A stretch of DNA of 40,241 nt from an uncultured Clostridia bacterium (GTDB taxonomy: Bacteria; Bacillota; Clostridia; Christensenellales; UBA1242): the NCBI GenBank assembly GCA_947589025.1, contig CANQAY010000009.1, positions 1-40,241 on the forward strand, given 5' to 3'. The stretch's first letter is position 1, and each line of letters begins with the position of its first letter. Below the pieces are notes generated by a model. It was not told where the DNA came from and ran no database searches. It saw only the letters and a list, made by a program, of their open reading frames with translations. Positions 1 to 9,083 of this stretch are shown piece after piece. The position numbers and the translations under genes were made by a program.

Positions 1-2
1 CC

Positions 3-3000
3 CATAACACAGATGCAGGACAAGCAAGTTACACCATAAAACTAACCGGCAACTACACCAGTGACGAGTTAACATACACGTTTATAATTAACCCTAAACA
101 GTTAACTTATGATATGGTAGAAAGCATTACACCTAAAGTGTTCACCGGCGTACCTTATAATAACATTAAGCCAAAACTTAGCTATTATGGGGTAGACTTA
201 GATGCAGATTTGTTCACTTATTCTTATGGCGAAAATATTAATGTTGGTGGCGAAAACTATGTTAAAATTACTGCAAAACCAGATACTATCAACTTTACGG
301 GCGAAGTTACAGTTTACTTTACAATTGAAGCCAGAACAATAACCGACAGTGAAGAAGATAAGGCATTGTTTGATATAACCTATGAAAAACAATTCACTTA
401 CACAGGAAAAGAAATTAGGCCGGAAGTTGAACTTAAGATTCATGGCTTGGCAGAAAATCAAAACCTTGTTAAAAATACAGATTTCAGTTTGATGTATGAC
501 AACAACAAGAATGTTGGCACAGGCACAATTACAGTAATATTTACGAAAAATTTTGGAGGCCAATTTACACTTGAATTTACTATCAACCATGCAACTTTAA
601 CCAAAAATAATGTTACAAACTTAGATCAATTTACCGCAGGGTTTACTTATGATAGGGAAGAGCATAAACTTGCACCTAAATTAACATTTGAAGGCGAAAC
701 TTTAACTGAAAACGAAGATTATACGCTAAAATATTCAGAAAATTTAACCGATGCGGGAACAGTTACATTAACAATTGCAGGTATGAACAACTTTAACCCA
801 ACATCATTTGAATTGACCTATGAAATTGCAAAACGTAAATTAACCGATGGCGAAGTGGCAATCATGATTGCGGTTGATGCCGACCTTACTTACACAGGCT
901 CACAAATTATGCCAGAGGTAACCACTTCGTTTAAAGGGCAAAGTTTGTCAACCGACACTGAAATTGACATCAGTTACGGCACAAACACAAATGTTACTGA
1001 CGATGCATATGTGCTTGTAACCGCAAAAGGGCAGAATTTTGAAGGCGAAGTAAAACTTCCATTCAGCATTCTTCAAGCGCAAATTTCGCTAGATATGGTT
1101 CAGGCTGAACATGAAGAAGGTGTGCTTGCAGCAGAAAATTATAGGGCTGAAAACATCTCTAAAGAGTTTAGCTTGGAATATAAAGGCATTCAACTAGAAG
1201 AGCATAACGACTACACAGTAACATATCGCAATAACTTTGGCATAGGCGAAGCAACCATTATTATTGAAGGATTAGGCAACTTTACAAGCTCAATAAACTT
1301 AACATTTACAATTAATCCATTGGATGTTTCTAACGATAGCCAAGTTAGAATTGAAGGCTTTGTTCCATCATTTACTTACAACAGGCAAGAGCAAACACAA
1401 AATTTGACATTGTATATAAAAGAAAATGACAAAGAGCTTGTTTTAAAGAAAGATTACGATATTAAATACACTAGAAATACTAACGAGCTAACAAATGATA
1501 GAACAAATGTTGGTGAAATAACCGTTACAATATCAGGGCAAGAAAACTTCATTGGCACCAAAGTGTTAACCTACAGCATTGAAGCTAAAGACATTCAAGA
1601 TTTTGATGTTACTGGCGTTAAAGATAAAGATTACAATTGGGGCAATGCAATCACACAAGAATTTGTTCTAAATTGGGAAGATTTTGTTGTTCCAGAATTG
1701 GATAACTACACTTATCGTTATGAAAATAACACCGATGCAACAGATAGTGCAAAACTTATTATTCAAGGCATAAACAACTATACCGGCACTAACGAAGTTA
1801 CATTCAAAATTTTCAAAATTGATCCTACTCTTACAGTTGATTATACTAATAAAGATAAAACTTTAGTTGTAGGTGATAAATTCGTTCAACAGCCAGAAGG
1901 CATTGAGGGCAGAACTTTCTCATTGATATTTAAAGATAACGATATTGATGGTACACTGTACATTGTTAAAGATGGCGAAAGGCTAGGTTTAAGTGAAGTA
2001 TTTGAGTTGTCGTTAGACACAAAAACAATAGATTGGTTATTTGAACCTGAAGAAAGCCGCAGACCTAACTTTAACAACCTAACTGGCACACTTGTGCTTG
2101 GAAAAGCAGTTGAACTGGAAAAATTTATTGAATTGCAAGTTGACCGAGAAAGTTACACAGGCAGATATTATGCTTATGATACACTTTCAATAGAAGACTT
2201 TAGATCGGTTGTGGTTAATGCAAAAACCAACAGCGAAAAAACAATTCCAGTTGATGTTGAAAACTATTTTGTGTTTGTAAATGACGAAAAATTGGTTGAC
2301 AGCATTCTTCTTCCAGCAGATGCTGTTGTAACCGTGCAATACGAGGGATTATCTTTACAGCTTGACATTACAGTTTATCATGTAAGATTGTTAATTTATT
2401 ATGATGAAGATTCATTAATTGAAAATAAAAATCCCGAATTTGATGCAAAAATTACTTATTCAGACCATAAACCAGAATTCGAAGCAAAACAATTAATTGA
2501 AACTTATGACCCAGAATTAACATTTACTTATGTGAAAGACGGCGAAGTTGTTTACGATATGTTGCAAGCGGGCACCTACACAGTAACAATGCATTTGGGC
2601 AATAAAAACTACGAGCTGGATGAGCGTACAACAACATTCACAAACTTATATGTAAGACCTATTGAAATTGGCTCTTCTACATTTGGTGATTTGTTTGTTG
2701 TTAAATGCGAACACGGCTTTGAATATGGCGCTAAACTTGTTATAGAACAAATTAGTGATGCCAATACCATTAAACAAATTATTGGTGAAAATGTTTATAA
2801 ACACATTAAACATATATCCTACATTTACACCATTAAATTAGTTGATCAATTTGGCGAGCCATATGTTTCAGACTATGAATACAAATTGTTTGTAAGGGTT
2901 AATGTGTTCTTCGAACAAGACATTGAATTGTTTACATTAATTAATGGAAATGTATCAGAGTTGGCAAAAGAGGGCGAATATGTAGAACTATCTACAGATT

Positions 3001-3173
3001 TGATAGCCTTAATTGTAACTAAACAAGCAGATTACACAATTTGGATTATAGTAGGCGTAATTTTATTGCTGTTATTAGTGCTTATAATTATGATTATCAT
3101 TTTCATAACTAGAAATAGAAGAAGGAAAAAGGTAATTAACAAGATGTTAGAACAAATGAGCACAGAAATTTAA
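3..3173 (+). CDS. Large MBG-like repeat surface protein, 5'-truncated by window edge
   Basis: The frame is open from the first bases of the window, so only the C-terminal 1056 residues are visible. Seven or more degenerate repeats of about 75-90 residues share a pattern: FTYTG followed by a Pro-x-Val strand, a D(Y/F)-x-(V/L)-x-Y-x-N-N step, a G-x-(A/V)-T-(V/I) strand, and a closing NYTG...FTI strand. This matches MBG/YDG-type immunoglobulin-like repeats of secreted adhesins. Near residues 1013-1035 there is one strongly hydrophobic segment, followed by the basic stop-transfer RNRRRKK and a short cytoplasmic tail. The protein is thus most likely a cell-surface stalk held by a C-terminal membrane helix, not by an LPXTG sortase signal. 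Only one cysteine is visible. The ligand is unknown. The first in-frame ATG (114) is internal to a repeat and is not the true start. Confidence 0.8.
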   Translation, partial: HNTDAGQASYTIKLTGNYTSDELTYTFIINPKQLTYDMVESITPKVFTGVPYNNIKPKLSYYGVDLDADLFTYSYGENINVGGENYVKITAKPDTINFTGEVTVYFTIEARTITDSEEDKALFDITYEKQFTYTGKEIRPEVELKIHGLAENQNLVKNTDFSLMYDNNKNVGTGTITVIFTKNFGGQFTLEFTINHATLTKNNVTNLDQFTAGFTYDREEHKLAPKLTFEGETLTENEDYTLKYSENLTDAGTVTLTIAGMNNFNPTSFELTYEIAKRKLTDGEVAIMIAVDADLTYTGSQIMPEVTTSFKGQSLSTDTEIDISYGTNTNVTDDAYVLVTAKGQNFEGEVKLPFSILQAQISLDMVQAEHEEGVLAAENYRAENISKEFSLEYKGIQLEEHNDYTVTYRNNFGIGEATIIIEGLGNFTSSINLTFTINPLDVSNDSQVRIEGFVPSFTYNRQEQTQNLTLYIKENDKELVLKKDYDIKYTRNTNELTNDRTNVGEITVTISGQENFIGTKVLTYSIEAKDIQDFDVTGVKDKDYNWGNAITQEFVLNWEDFVVPELDNYTYRYENNTDATDSAKLIIQGINNYTGTNEVTFKIFKIDPTLTVDYTNKDKTLVVGDKFVQQPEGIEGRTFSLIFKDNDIDGTLYIVKDGERLGLSEVFELSLDTKTIDWLFEPEESRRPNFNNLTGTLVLGKAVELEKFIELQVDRESYTGRYYAYDTLSIEDFRSVVVNAKTNSEKTIPVDVENYFVFVNDEKLVDSILLPADAVVTVQYEGLSLQLDITVYHVRLLIYYDEDSLIENKNPEFDAKITYSDHKPEFEAKQLIETYDPELTFTYVKDGEVVYDMLQAGTYTVTMHLGNKNYELDERTTTFTNLYVRPIEIGSSTFGDLFVVKCEHGFEYGAKLVIEQISDANTIKQIIGENVYKHIKHISYIYTIKLVDQFGEPYVSDYEYKLFVRVNVFFEQDIELFTLINGNVSELAKEGEYVELSTDLIALIVTKQADYTIWIIVGVILLLLLVLIIMIIIFITRNRRRKKVINKMLEQMSTEI

Positions 3174-3200
3174 AAAATGGTGGTTTATCCACCATTTTTT
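3172..3200 (+). terminator. Intrinsic terminator of the MBG-repeat gene
   Basis: Perfect 12-bp inverted repeat (AAAAAATGGTGG and its complement) with a TTTAT loop, ending in a T-run. It begins on the stop codon of the surface protein. Confidence 0.85.
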
Positions 3201-3248
3201 CTTTCACTTATTTTAATTTGGCATAAAATGATAGTGGAGGAGGTTAAA

Positions 3249-3572
3249 ATGTCATCACAAGAAATTATACAATTGATATCGGTAATCATCTCCAGTTTAG
3301 TTCCATTAATTGGCTTTATAACCGCACTTGTTAAAGTTATTAGAGAAAAGCAGTGGAACATTTTAAAATCTGCCCTTTGCGATTTTATGATTAGGGCAGA
3401 AGAATTGCCAAACAGCACAGGGGAAGAAAAAAAACAAGCAGTGCTAAAATGGTGTGAAAATTTTTGCAAAACCCAGGGCATAAATTTTGACGCCGAACAG
3501 GTTTCTAATGCCATTGAAACATTAATTAATTTAACCAAAAAGGTTAACAACAAATCTGCACAAGCTAGTTAG
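3249..3572 (+). CDS. Small membrane protein, phage holin LLH-like
   Basis: The 107-residue protein has one N-terminal hydrophobic segment (about residues 5-28), then a charged helical part including AEELPNSTGEEKKQAVLKW. That order, a helix followed by a Glu/Lys-rich segment with GEEKK and a closing amphipathic helix, resembles holins of the LL-H superfamily, which form membrane pores during phage lysis. The start is the ATG at 3249, which follows a strong GGAGGAGG Shine-Dalgarno; an in-frame ATG at 3177 lies inside the preceding terminator and is rejected. No endolysin or other phage gene is adjacent, so this may be a domesticated holin or an unrelated small membrane protein. The assignment rests on pattern only. 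Confidence 0.5.
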   Translation: MSSQEIIQLISVIISSLVPLIGFITALVKVIREKQWNILKSALCDFMIRAEELPNSTGEEKKQAVLKWCENFCKTQGINFDAEQVSNAIETLINLTKKVNNKSAQAS

Positions 3573-3586
3573 TCTATCGATATCTA

Positions 3587-3615
3587 AGCAAAATGCAAAA
3601 TAGCATTTTGCTTTA
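3587..3615 (+). terminator. Probable terminator of the holin-like gene
   Basis: Ten-base perfect stem (AGCAAAATGC) with a six-base loop, followed by a short T-run only, about 15 bp after the stop codon. The short T tail makes it a weaker candidate. Confidence 0.55.
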
Positions 3616-3711
3616 CATATTCAATATAAATATAAGTGTTTGTTGATATTCTAAAAGGCAACATGTTATTAAAATAAAAAACAGTAAAAATTAAAGCATT
3701 GCTTTGACAAT

Positions 3712-3741
3712 AAAAAACACCGCCTAAAAGGGCGGTGTTTT
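3712..3741 (-). terminator. Terminator of tRNA-Ser
   Basis: Eleven-base perfect inverted repeat (AAAACACCGCC and its complement, TAAAAG loop) directly after the tRNA 3' end on the minus strand, with flanking A and T runs. It could work in both directions. Confidence 0.8.
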
Positions 3742-3745
3742 GGTT

Positions 3746-3833
3746 TGGCGCAGGGCTAGGGATTCGAACCCCAGGAGGCTTTCACCTCGGCAGTTTTCAA
3801 GACTGCTGTATTAGACCACTCTACCAGCCCTGC
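3746..3833 (-). tRNA. tRNA-Ser (anticodon UGA)
   Basis: Reading the minus strand from 3833, the acceptor stem GCAGGGC pairs with GCCCTGC, followed by discriminator G and an encoded CCA (3748-3746). The anticodon stem GCAGT/ACTGC holds the loop CTTGAAA, giving anticodon TGA, which reads UCN serine codons. A long variable arm and the T-loop GGTTCGAATCC are present, as expected for a type II tRNA of 88 nt. It has its own promoter and terminator, so it is a single-gene unit. Confidence 0.96.
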
Positions 3834-3849
3834 ACATTAAAACTATTTT

Positions 3850-3878
3850 AATATAGCATAAATTTTTATTTTTTACAA
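3850..3878 (-). promoter_or_regulatory. Promoter of tRNA-Ser
   Basis: TTGTAA (3878-3873), 17-bp spacer, TATATT (3855-3850), about 16 nt before the mature tRNA 5' end. Confidence 0.6.
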
Positions 3879-3913
3879 GTATTTTTAAAAAATTATTTTG
3901 TTTTTTATCATTT

Positions 3914-4399
3914 TTAAAGATAATTAAAAATAATTTTATAATTTTTAAGCATAGTGTCAAAATTTAATTTGCAGTTTGCCGGGCTGGTGGATGGCAAATT
4001 GATGCAGCCATCATTAACATATTTTTTGTAAAGTTTGGTGGCGGTGTTGCCCAAGGTAAACACGGCATTTATTTTGCAAACTGCAAAAATTTTGTTAAAA
4101 TCGTTAACAACAACATTTTTTATGCTGTTATCACTTGCCCCAAAAATTTCGCAGCTTTTAATAACATCCCACAACGCAATTTTGTGTTTTGACAAAAAAT
4201 TAGTTTTTTCTTCAATTGTTGTTGGTGTTTTTTCGTTAAAAAGGGCACTCAAAATGGACCAAAATCTGTTTTTAGGGTGGGCAAAATAAAAGCCCTCTTG
4301 CCTAGATTTTGGTGAAGGGAAGCTGCCCAACATTAAAATTTTGCTGTTTTTATTGTAAACCGGTTTAAAGGGATGTTTGATTAATTTTAACTCTATCAT
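3914..4399 (-). CDS. DNA-deoxyinosine (hypoxanthine) glycosylase, UDG superfamily
   Basis: At 161 residues this fits the UDG family 6 (HDG) group, which removes deaminated adenine (hypoxanthine) from DNA and starts base excision repair in the cytoplasm. GSFPS (residues 25-29) takes the place of the family-1 GQDPYH water-activating motif and is followed by the HPKNRFW block (41-47). ALWDVI and the SD-x-SIKN segment follow, then LPSTSPAN (135-142) in place of the HPSP loop. The order and spacing match family 6, not families 1-5. A family-1 Ung and an OGG1-type enzyme lie elsewhere in the window. There is no Shine-Dalgarno; a TAAAAT box ends six bases before the ATG, so the mRNA is probably leaderless. 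Confidence 0.82.
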   Translation of the reverse strand: MIELKLIKHPFKPVYNKNSKILMLGSFPSPKSRQEGFYFAHPKNRFWSILSALFNEKTPTTIEEKTNFLSKHKIALWDVIKSCEIFGASDNSIKNVVVNDFNKIFAVCKINAVFTLGNTATKLYKKYVNDGCINLPSTSPANCKLNFDTMLKNYKIIFNYL

Positions 4400-4411
4400 A
4401 CCAATATTTTA
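4400..4411 (-). promoter_or_regulatory. -10 box for leaderless transcription of the deoxyinosine glycosylase gene
   Basis: TAAAAT at 4411-4406, then 6 nt, then ATG at 4399. No convincing -35 is visible. Transcription would start at or next to the A of the start codon. Confidence 0.5.
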
Positions 4412-4483
4412 ACAAAATTTTACAGTTTTTATCATTTTTTTGCTATAATTTATAAAAAAAATAATTTAAAAACTAAAAAAGGG

Positions 4484-4519
4484 TTTAATTTTTATAAATT
4501 TAATGATATAATATAGTTG
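4484..4519 (+). promoter_or_regulatory. Promoter for the YiiX-like gene, probably leaderless
   Basis: TTTAAT (4484-4489), 17-bp spacer, and an extended -10 TGATATAAT (hexamer 4507-4512), then 7 nt to the ATG at 4520. No Shine-Dalgarno fits between them. Confidence 0.55.
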
Positions 4520-5050
4520 ATGGAAGAAAAAAGTTTGTACATAGTTTTAAGCCAAACGGGAACGGTGCTTTCAAAAGTGCTAAAATTTTTTACACGTGCA
4601 GAATACAATCATGCGTCTATTTCACTAACGCCAACGCTTGAAAAGATGTATTCTTATGGCAGGTTAAATCCTTACAATCCTTTTATTGGTGGCTTTGTGG
4701 AAGAGGGCAAAAACATTGGCACTTTTAAACGCTTTAACAAAACCATTGTTAAGGTTATGGAGATTAAAGTAACCGAGCAGGAATATGATGGCATTAAAAA
4801 TTACATAGAATATATGGCAAAAAATAAAATTAAATTTCATTATAACTATTCTGGGTTGTTTTTGGCAATGTTCAAAAAACACCATGCCCCTAAAAATAAA
4901 TTTTATTGCTCGCAGTTTGTTAAGGAGTGTTTAACTTCGCAAAACATTCAAAACTCGGCAACCTTGCCAAACATAATTAAACCAATAGATTTTTTAAAAT
5001 TGACTAACAAACGCATAATTTACACTGGCTTACTTACAAATTACAATTAA
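4520..5050 (+). CDS. YiiX-like permuted NlpC/P60 (papain-like) hydrolase
   Basis: This 176-residue protein shows the layout of YiiX/permuted NlpC-P60 enzymes. An N-terminal strand with SQTGTVLSKVLKFF leads to the histidine in NHASI (H31), and a cysteine follows in FYCSQFVKE (C130). In this superfamily His comes before Cys, the reverse of papain, and members cleave amide or thioester bonds in peptidoglycan or lipid-linked substrates. No signal peptide is visible, so a cytoplasmic role is likely; the substrate is unknown. The ATG at 4520 is preferred over the in-frame TTG one codon earlier. It is monocistronic and ends at a terminator shared with the convergent membrane-protein gene. Confidence 0.7.
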   Translation: MEEKSLYIVLSQTGTVLSKVLKFFTRAEYNHASISLTPTLEKMYSYGRLNPYNPFIGGFVEEGKNIGTFKRFNKTIVKVMEIKVTEQEYDGIKNYIEYMAKNKIKFHYNYSGLFLAMFKKHHAPKNKFYCSQFVKECLTSQNIQNSATLPNIIKPIDFLKLTNKRIIYTGLLTNYN

Positions 5051-5052
5051 AA

Positions 5053-5079
5053 AAACTAGCAACAGCTAGTTTATTTTTT
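5053..5079. terminator. Bidirectional terminator between convergent genes
   Basis: AAACTAGC, loop AACA, GCTAGTTT, flanked by A-run and T-run on either side. It overlaps the last codon of the minus-strand gene. A nearly identical hairpin lies at 6031-6050. Confidence 0.8.
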
Positions 5080-5736
5080 ATTGTTTTCATCGAGTTGGGC
5101 TTGTAAATTTAAACACTCGGTTTCCAAATCTTTGATTTTAATTTGATTTTTTAATTTTTGAATTTTATTCTTTATAGCAATTTCTTCCTCTGTTGCTTGC
5201 TCTTCCTTATCGCTTTCATCTTTATCATAAAAATCTTTAGAAAGCTTTAAACATAAAATGCCGTTAATCACGGACAAAATAAAGCTCGCTACTATATAAA
5301 GTAAATTAATAATTAAATGTCTTTTAAAATCATATAACGATACATCTGCTATTTCTTCGCTTGTAGAAAATGAACCTTGTAAATCCGCGGAATATAAATC
5401 TTTAATTGCAAAACGCAAAACGAAAAAGAAAACAATAAATAAAACCGAAATTGTTAATAATAAAATAAATAAATTTTTATTTAAATTAACGTCTTTTATG
5501 ACAAGTGAGACAAATGAAAAGATAAATGAAATAATAGCAAAAATAACCATAATAATAGATAAAACAATAATAAATTTATATTGATTGGATAAATTTAAAT
5601 TTTGCTGTACTAACCCTAAAAAATTACTGTGATTTACCAGTGTGACTATAAATTTCACAATACACAAAATGTTTACTACAGCCAAACAACAAACTAAAAA
5701 TAACAATTCGCGCTTTTCCAGTACTTGTTTTTTCAT
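5071..5736 (-). CDS. Four-helix membrane protein with C-terminal coiled coil
   Basis: I do not recognise this 221-residue protein. Four hydrophobic segments can be seen near residues 12-35, 55-80, 85-110 and 140-165. The protein then turns strongly acidic (DESDKEEQATEEE) and ends in a Lys/Glu/Leu-rich heptad stretch that should form a short cytoplasmic coiled coil. GGAGA is well placed before the ATG at 5736. It is divergent from the XRE repressor gene at 5828, and two 21-bp palindromes lie in its promoter, so the repressor almost certainly controls it. Such repressor plus membrane-protein pairs occur in mobile or stress-response modules, but no function can be read from the sequence. Confidence 0.7.
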   Translation of the reverse strand: MKKQVLEKRELLFLVCCLAVVNILCIVKFIVTLVNHSNFLGLVQQNLNLSNQYKFIIVLSIIMVIFAIISFIFSFVSLVIKDVNLNKNLFILLLTISVLFIVFFFVLRFAIKDLYSADLQGSFSTSEEIADVSLYDFKRHLIINLLYIVASFILSVINGILCLKLSKDFYDKDESDKEEQATEEEIAIKNKIQKLKNQIKIKDLETECLNLQAQLDENNKK

Positions 5737-5746
5737 AAAATCTCCA

Positions 5747-5767
5747 AATGTAACATATTGTTACATT
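5747..5767. promoter_or_regulatory. Operator 1 of the XRE module
   Basis: Perfect palindrome: arms AATGTAACA and TGTTACATT around a TAT centre. It lies just downstream of the predicted transcription start of the membrane-protein gene. The TGTAACA core is shared with operator 2, 24 bp away centre to centre. Confidence 0.75.
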
Positions 5768-5770
5768 TTT

Positions 5771-5791
5771 ATTGTAACACAATGTTACAAT
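5771..5791. promoter_or_regulatory. Operator 2 of the XRE module
   Basis: Perfect palindrome: arms ATTGTAACA and TGTTACAAT around a CAA centre. It covers the -10 box and much of the spacer of the minus-strand promoter, and overlaps a possible -35 (TTACAA, 5785-5790) for the repressor gene itself. Confidence 0.75.
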
Positions 5792-5799
5792 TAAGTCAA
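5771..5799 (-). promoter_or_regulatory. Promoter of the four-helix membrane protein gene
   Basis: TTGACT (5799-5794), 17-bp spacer, TACAAT (5776-5771). Operator 2 lies inside it, which fits repression by steric block. Confidence 0.7.
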
Positions 5800-5827
5800 C
5801 AATATTTTATAAGTATTTGGGAATAGT

Positions 5828-6030
5828 GTGATAGGGTTAAAAAAAATACGAAAGTTAAAAAATTTAAATCAACAAAAAGTTGCCATTGATTTAAACATAT
5901 CAAGGGAAGCTTTGTCTTATTATGAAAATGGGAAAAGAGAGCCGGGATTAAATTTACTTGTAAGTATGTCTAAATATTTTAATGTATCTATAAACTATTT
6001 GATTACGGGAGAAGAATTCAAAAAAAAATA

Positions 6031-6031
<1 letters not shown>
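5828..6031 (+). CDS. XRE-family repressor (Cro/C1-type helix-turn-helix)
   Basis: The 67-residue protein is almost entirely one HTH_3 domain. LNQQKVAIDLNISREALSYY is the helix-turn-helix, followed by the ENGKREPGL turn that marks this family and the helix LLVSMSKYFNVSINYLITGE. It should bind DNA as a dimer, and the paired 21-bp palindromes at 5747-5791 are obvious sites. Translation starts at a GTG (5828) with only a weak purine stretch upstream. It is transcribed away from the membrane-protein gene, the classic arrangement for a repressor controlling both promoters. A -35/-10 pair TTACAA-17-TATAAG (5785-5813) may serve it. Confidence 0.88.
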
Positions 6032-7080
<1,049 letters not shown>

Positions 7081-7089
7081 TCAAAAAAT

Positions 7090-7118
7090 ATTCTAGTAAA
7101 AGATAAATTTTTTGTCAA
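7090..7118 (-). promoter_or_regulatory. Promoter of gap
   Basis: TTGACA (7118-7113), 17-bp spacer, TAGAAT (7095-7090). Consensus -35 and a -10 with one mismatch, about 19 bp before the start codon. Confidence 0.8.
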
Positions 7119-7158
7119 ATATATTTTAAATTTTTTCCTACTGTTAAAAATTAAAACA

Positions 7159-7752
7159 ATGAACACATTTTTAAATCTTTCAATAATTTTTGTTTTTGCG
7201 TATAATTTTGGGTTAATTTTAGTGTTTTTTGCGTTATTTTTTAAAAAATATCACACAAAACCAATAAAAAATGCAAATTTTACTAAATATGGCGTAACTT
7301 TTAATTCAACATTCAAACACAAAATTAGGGCGGAAAATGTTAAGTTTATAGAAATTCAAAATGCAGTTTATTTAAAGCAAAACAACAAAACAATTGTAAT
7401 AAAAAACATAGAGCAACCCTTTACTAAGGGCAATTATTTCTATTTTAAAGGCAAAGGGGAAGTTAAAATAATTTTTAACGCTAAAAATTTTTATAAATAT
7501 TTTAACATACAAATAACTTCACCCACGTTTGATTTATCCGCCATTAAACAAAAGGCCGTTAACGATATTTTAAACAACCTTTTTAACCTAAACAATTGCA
7601 GCCAGCTAAAATATTATTTAAAAATTGTTACTCAAATTTTAAACATTACAATAACAGATAATAAAGTTGAAGTTAAAAAGAACAAATATAATTTAAATTT
7701 TCAATTAACATATAAGGTAAACAACACAATAAAAAAGATAAACATAGGCTAA
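7159..7752 (+). CDS. Hypothetical protein with N-terminal membrane helix
   Basis: I do not recognise this 197-residue protein. Residues 4-30 form one long hydrophobic segment followed by KKYHTK, so the rest probably faces the cytoplasm. The remainder is Asn/Lys-rich and alternates short beta-like stretches (FIEIQNAVYLKQNN, GNYFYFKGKGEVKIIF) with a helical part near residues 130-155. There is no visible Shine-Dalgarno; A/T-rich sequence with a TAAAAA box lies 8 nt before the ATG. The gap promoter runs the other way upstream, and the rarA promoter starts just past its stop codon, so it stands alone. Confidence 0.6.
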   Translation: MNTFLNLSIIFVFAYNFGLILVFFALFFKKYHTKPIKNANFTKYGVTFNSTFKHKIRAENVKFIEIQNAVYLKQNNKTIVIKNIEQPFTKGNYFYFKGKGEVKIIFNAKNFYKYFNIQITSPTFDLSAIKQKAVNDILNNLFNLNNCSQLKYYLKIVTQILNITITDNKVEVKKNKYNLNFQLTYKVNNTIKKINIG

Positions 7753-7765
7753 TGTTTTAGTTTGT

Positions 7766-7794
7766 TTGTAAAATTATTTGCAATATGTTATAAT
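7766..7794 (+). promoter_or_regulatory. Promoter of rarA
   Basis: TTGTAA (7766-7771), 17-bp spacer, TATAAT (7789-7794). Transcription would start near 7801, ahead of a GGAG Shine-Dalgarno. Confidence 0.7.
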
Positions 7795-7831
7795 TATAAA
7801 TAATAAGCTAATTGAAAAACAGGAGAAATAA

Positions 7832-9073
7832 ATGGAAAGTTTGTTTGAAAATTTACATAACGATAAAAAACCGCTAGCGGAAAGGATGCGCCCCAATACG
7901 CTAGATGATGTTGTTGGGCAGAAGCATATTCTTGGCAAAGGCAAACTTCTTCGCAGGCTAATTGAAGCAAAGCGGGTGCCAAGCGTAATTTTCTTTGGTC
8001 CGCCAGGCACAGGCAAAACCACATTGGCGCGCATAATTGCCGATACAAGCAATTCAAACTTTGTTAAACTTAATGCAATTTCAAGCGGGGTGGCGGAAGT
8101 TAAAGAAGTTATGGAAAAGGCAAAGTCCGACTTTGAAATGTTTGGCAAAAAAACTTATTTGTTGTTGGACGAGTGCCATAGGTGGACTAAGGCGCAAAGC
8201 GATAGTTTGCTTGCCAGCCTAGAAAATGGTTACATAATTTTTGTTGGTTGCACAACTGAAAACCCTGCCTATAGTATGACACGCGCAATTGTTTCGCGCT
8301 GCAGCGTGTTTGAATTTAAGCCACTTGAAATTGCGGACATTAGCGCAGTTTTAAAGCGTGCACTTGTTAAAGACGAAGTTTTAAGCAAATTTAAAGTTAA
8401 AATTGACGAAGATGCGTTAACTTATTTTGCAACTGCCAGCGGCGGCGATGTGCGCAGTGCCTTAAATGGGCTTGAAATTGGCGTTATAACCACAAAAGCG
8501 GGCAAGGATGGGCAAATTGTCATCACAAAGGAAATTGCAAGCGAGTGCCTGCAAAAAAAGGCGCTAACGCTAAATGACGATATTTATTACCACATACTTA
8601 GTGCCTTTTGCAAAAGCCTAAGGGGGAGCGACACAACAGCAGCCCTATATTATGCCAACAGGCTGATTGAAGCGGGCGTAGAGCCGCAAGTTATTGCCAG
8701 GAGGACTATTGCTCACGCCAGCGAAGATGTTGGTGTTTCCGCACCAAATGCATTAGTGCAAGCCTGTTGCGCGCTGTATGCACTTGATCATTTGGGCATG
8801 CCAGAGGGCAATTTGGCGCTTACACAGGCAATAATTTATGTGTGTGAAAGCCCAAAGGACAATCGCGTTGTTATTGCTAAGGATATGGCAGAAGATGATG
8901 CCCGAAACCACGCTGATGACCGCGTGCCAGACTATTTGAAAAATCACACCGAGGCCAGCAAAAATTATAAATATCCGCACGATTATGGCGGCTGGGTTGA
9001 GCAACAATATTTGCCAGATAGCCTAAAAAATAGGTGCTATTTTAAGCGCAAAAATAAGGACGACAAAAAATAA
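7832..9073 (+). CDS. rarA: Replication-associated recombination protein A (RarA/MgsA), AAA+ ATPase
   Basis: RarA is a clamp-loader-like AAA+ ATPase that acts at stalled replication forks. PLAERMRPNTLDDVVGQ opens the protein, as in RarA and RuvB. Walker A GPPGTGKT lies at residues 56-63, Walker B LLLDE at 110-114 and sensor 1 in FVGCTTENP. The C-terminal tetramerisation half includes ASEDVG, then SPKDNR and VPDYLKNHT. RuvB and DnaX lack that C-terminal part. A CAGGAG Shine-Dalgarno precedes the ATG. The walker B loop reads DECHRW, where HRF is more common. The TAA is followed after 10 bp by the next gene, so low-level read-through into the accessory block is possible. The length of 413 residues is normal. 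Confidence 0.95.
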   Translation: MESLFENLHNDKKPLAERMRPNTLDDVVGQKHILGKGKLLRRLIEAKRVPSVIFFGPPGTGKTTLARIIADTSNSNFVKLNAISSGVAEVKEVMEKAKSDFEMFGKKTYLLLDECHRWTKAQSDSLLASLENGYIIFVGCTTENPAYSMTRAIVSRCSVFEFKPLEIADISAVLKRALVKDEVLSKFKVKIDEDALTYFATASGGDVRSALNGLEIGVITTKAGKDGQIVITKEIASECLQKKALTLNDDIYYHILSAFCKSLRGSDTTAALYYANRLIEAGVEPQVIARRTIAHASEDVGVSAPNALVQACCALYALDHLGMPEGNLALTQAIIYVCESPKDNRVVIAKDMAEDDARNHADDRVPDYLKNHTEASKNYKYPHDYGGWVEQQYLPDSLKNRCYFKRKNKDDKK

Positions 9074-9083
9074 GGAGGGAAAA

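Noticed and set aside
198-590. Minus-strand frame opposite the MBG repeats
   Set aside because: Shadow of the repeat gene, rich in Cys/Phe/Asn as expected of antisense frames here.
3249-3572. Prophage remnant
   Set aside because: A single holin-like protein without integrase, endolysin, structural genes or att-like repeats near the tRNA is not enough to call a prophage.
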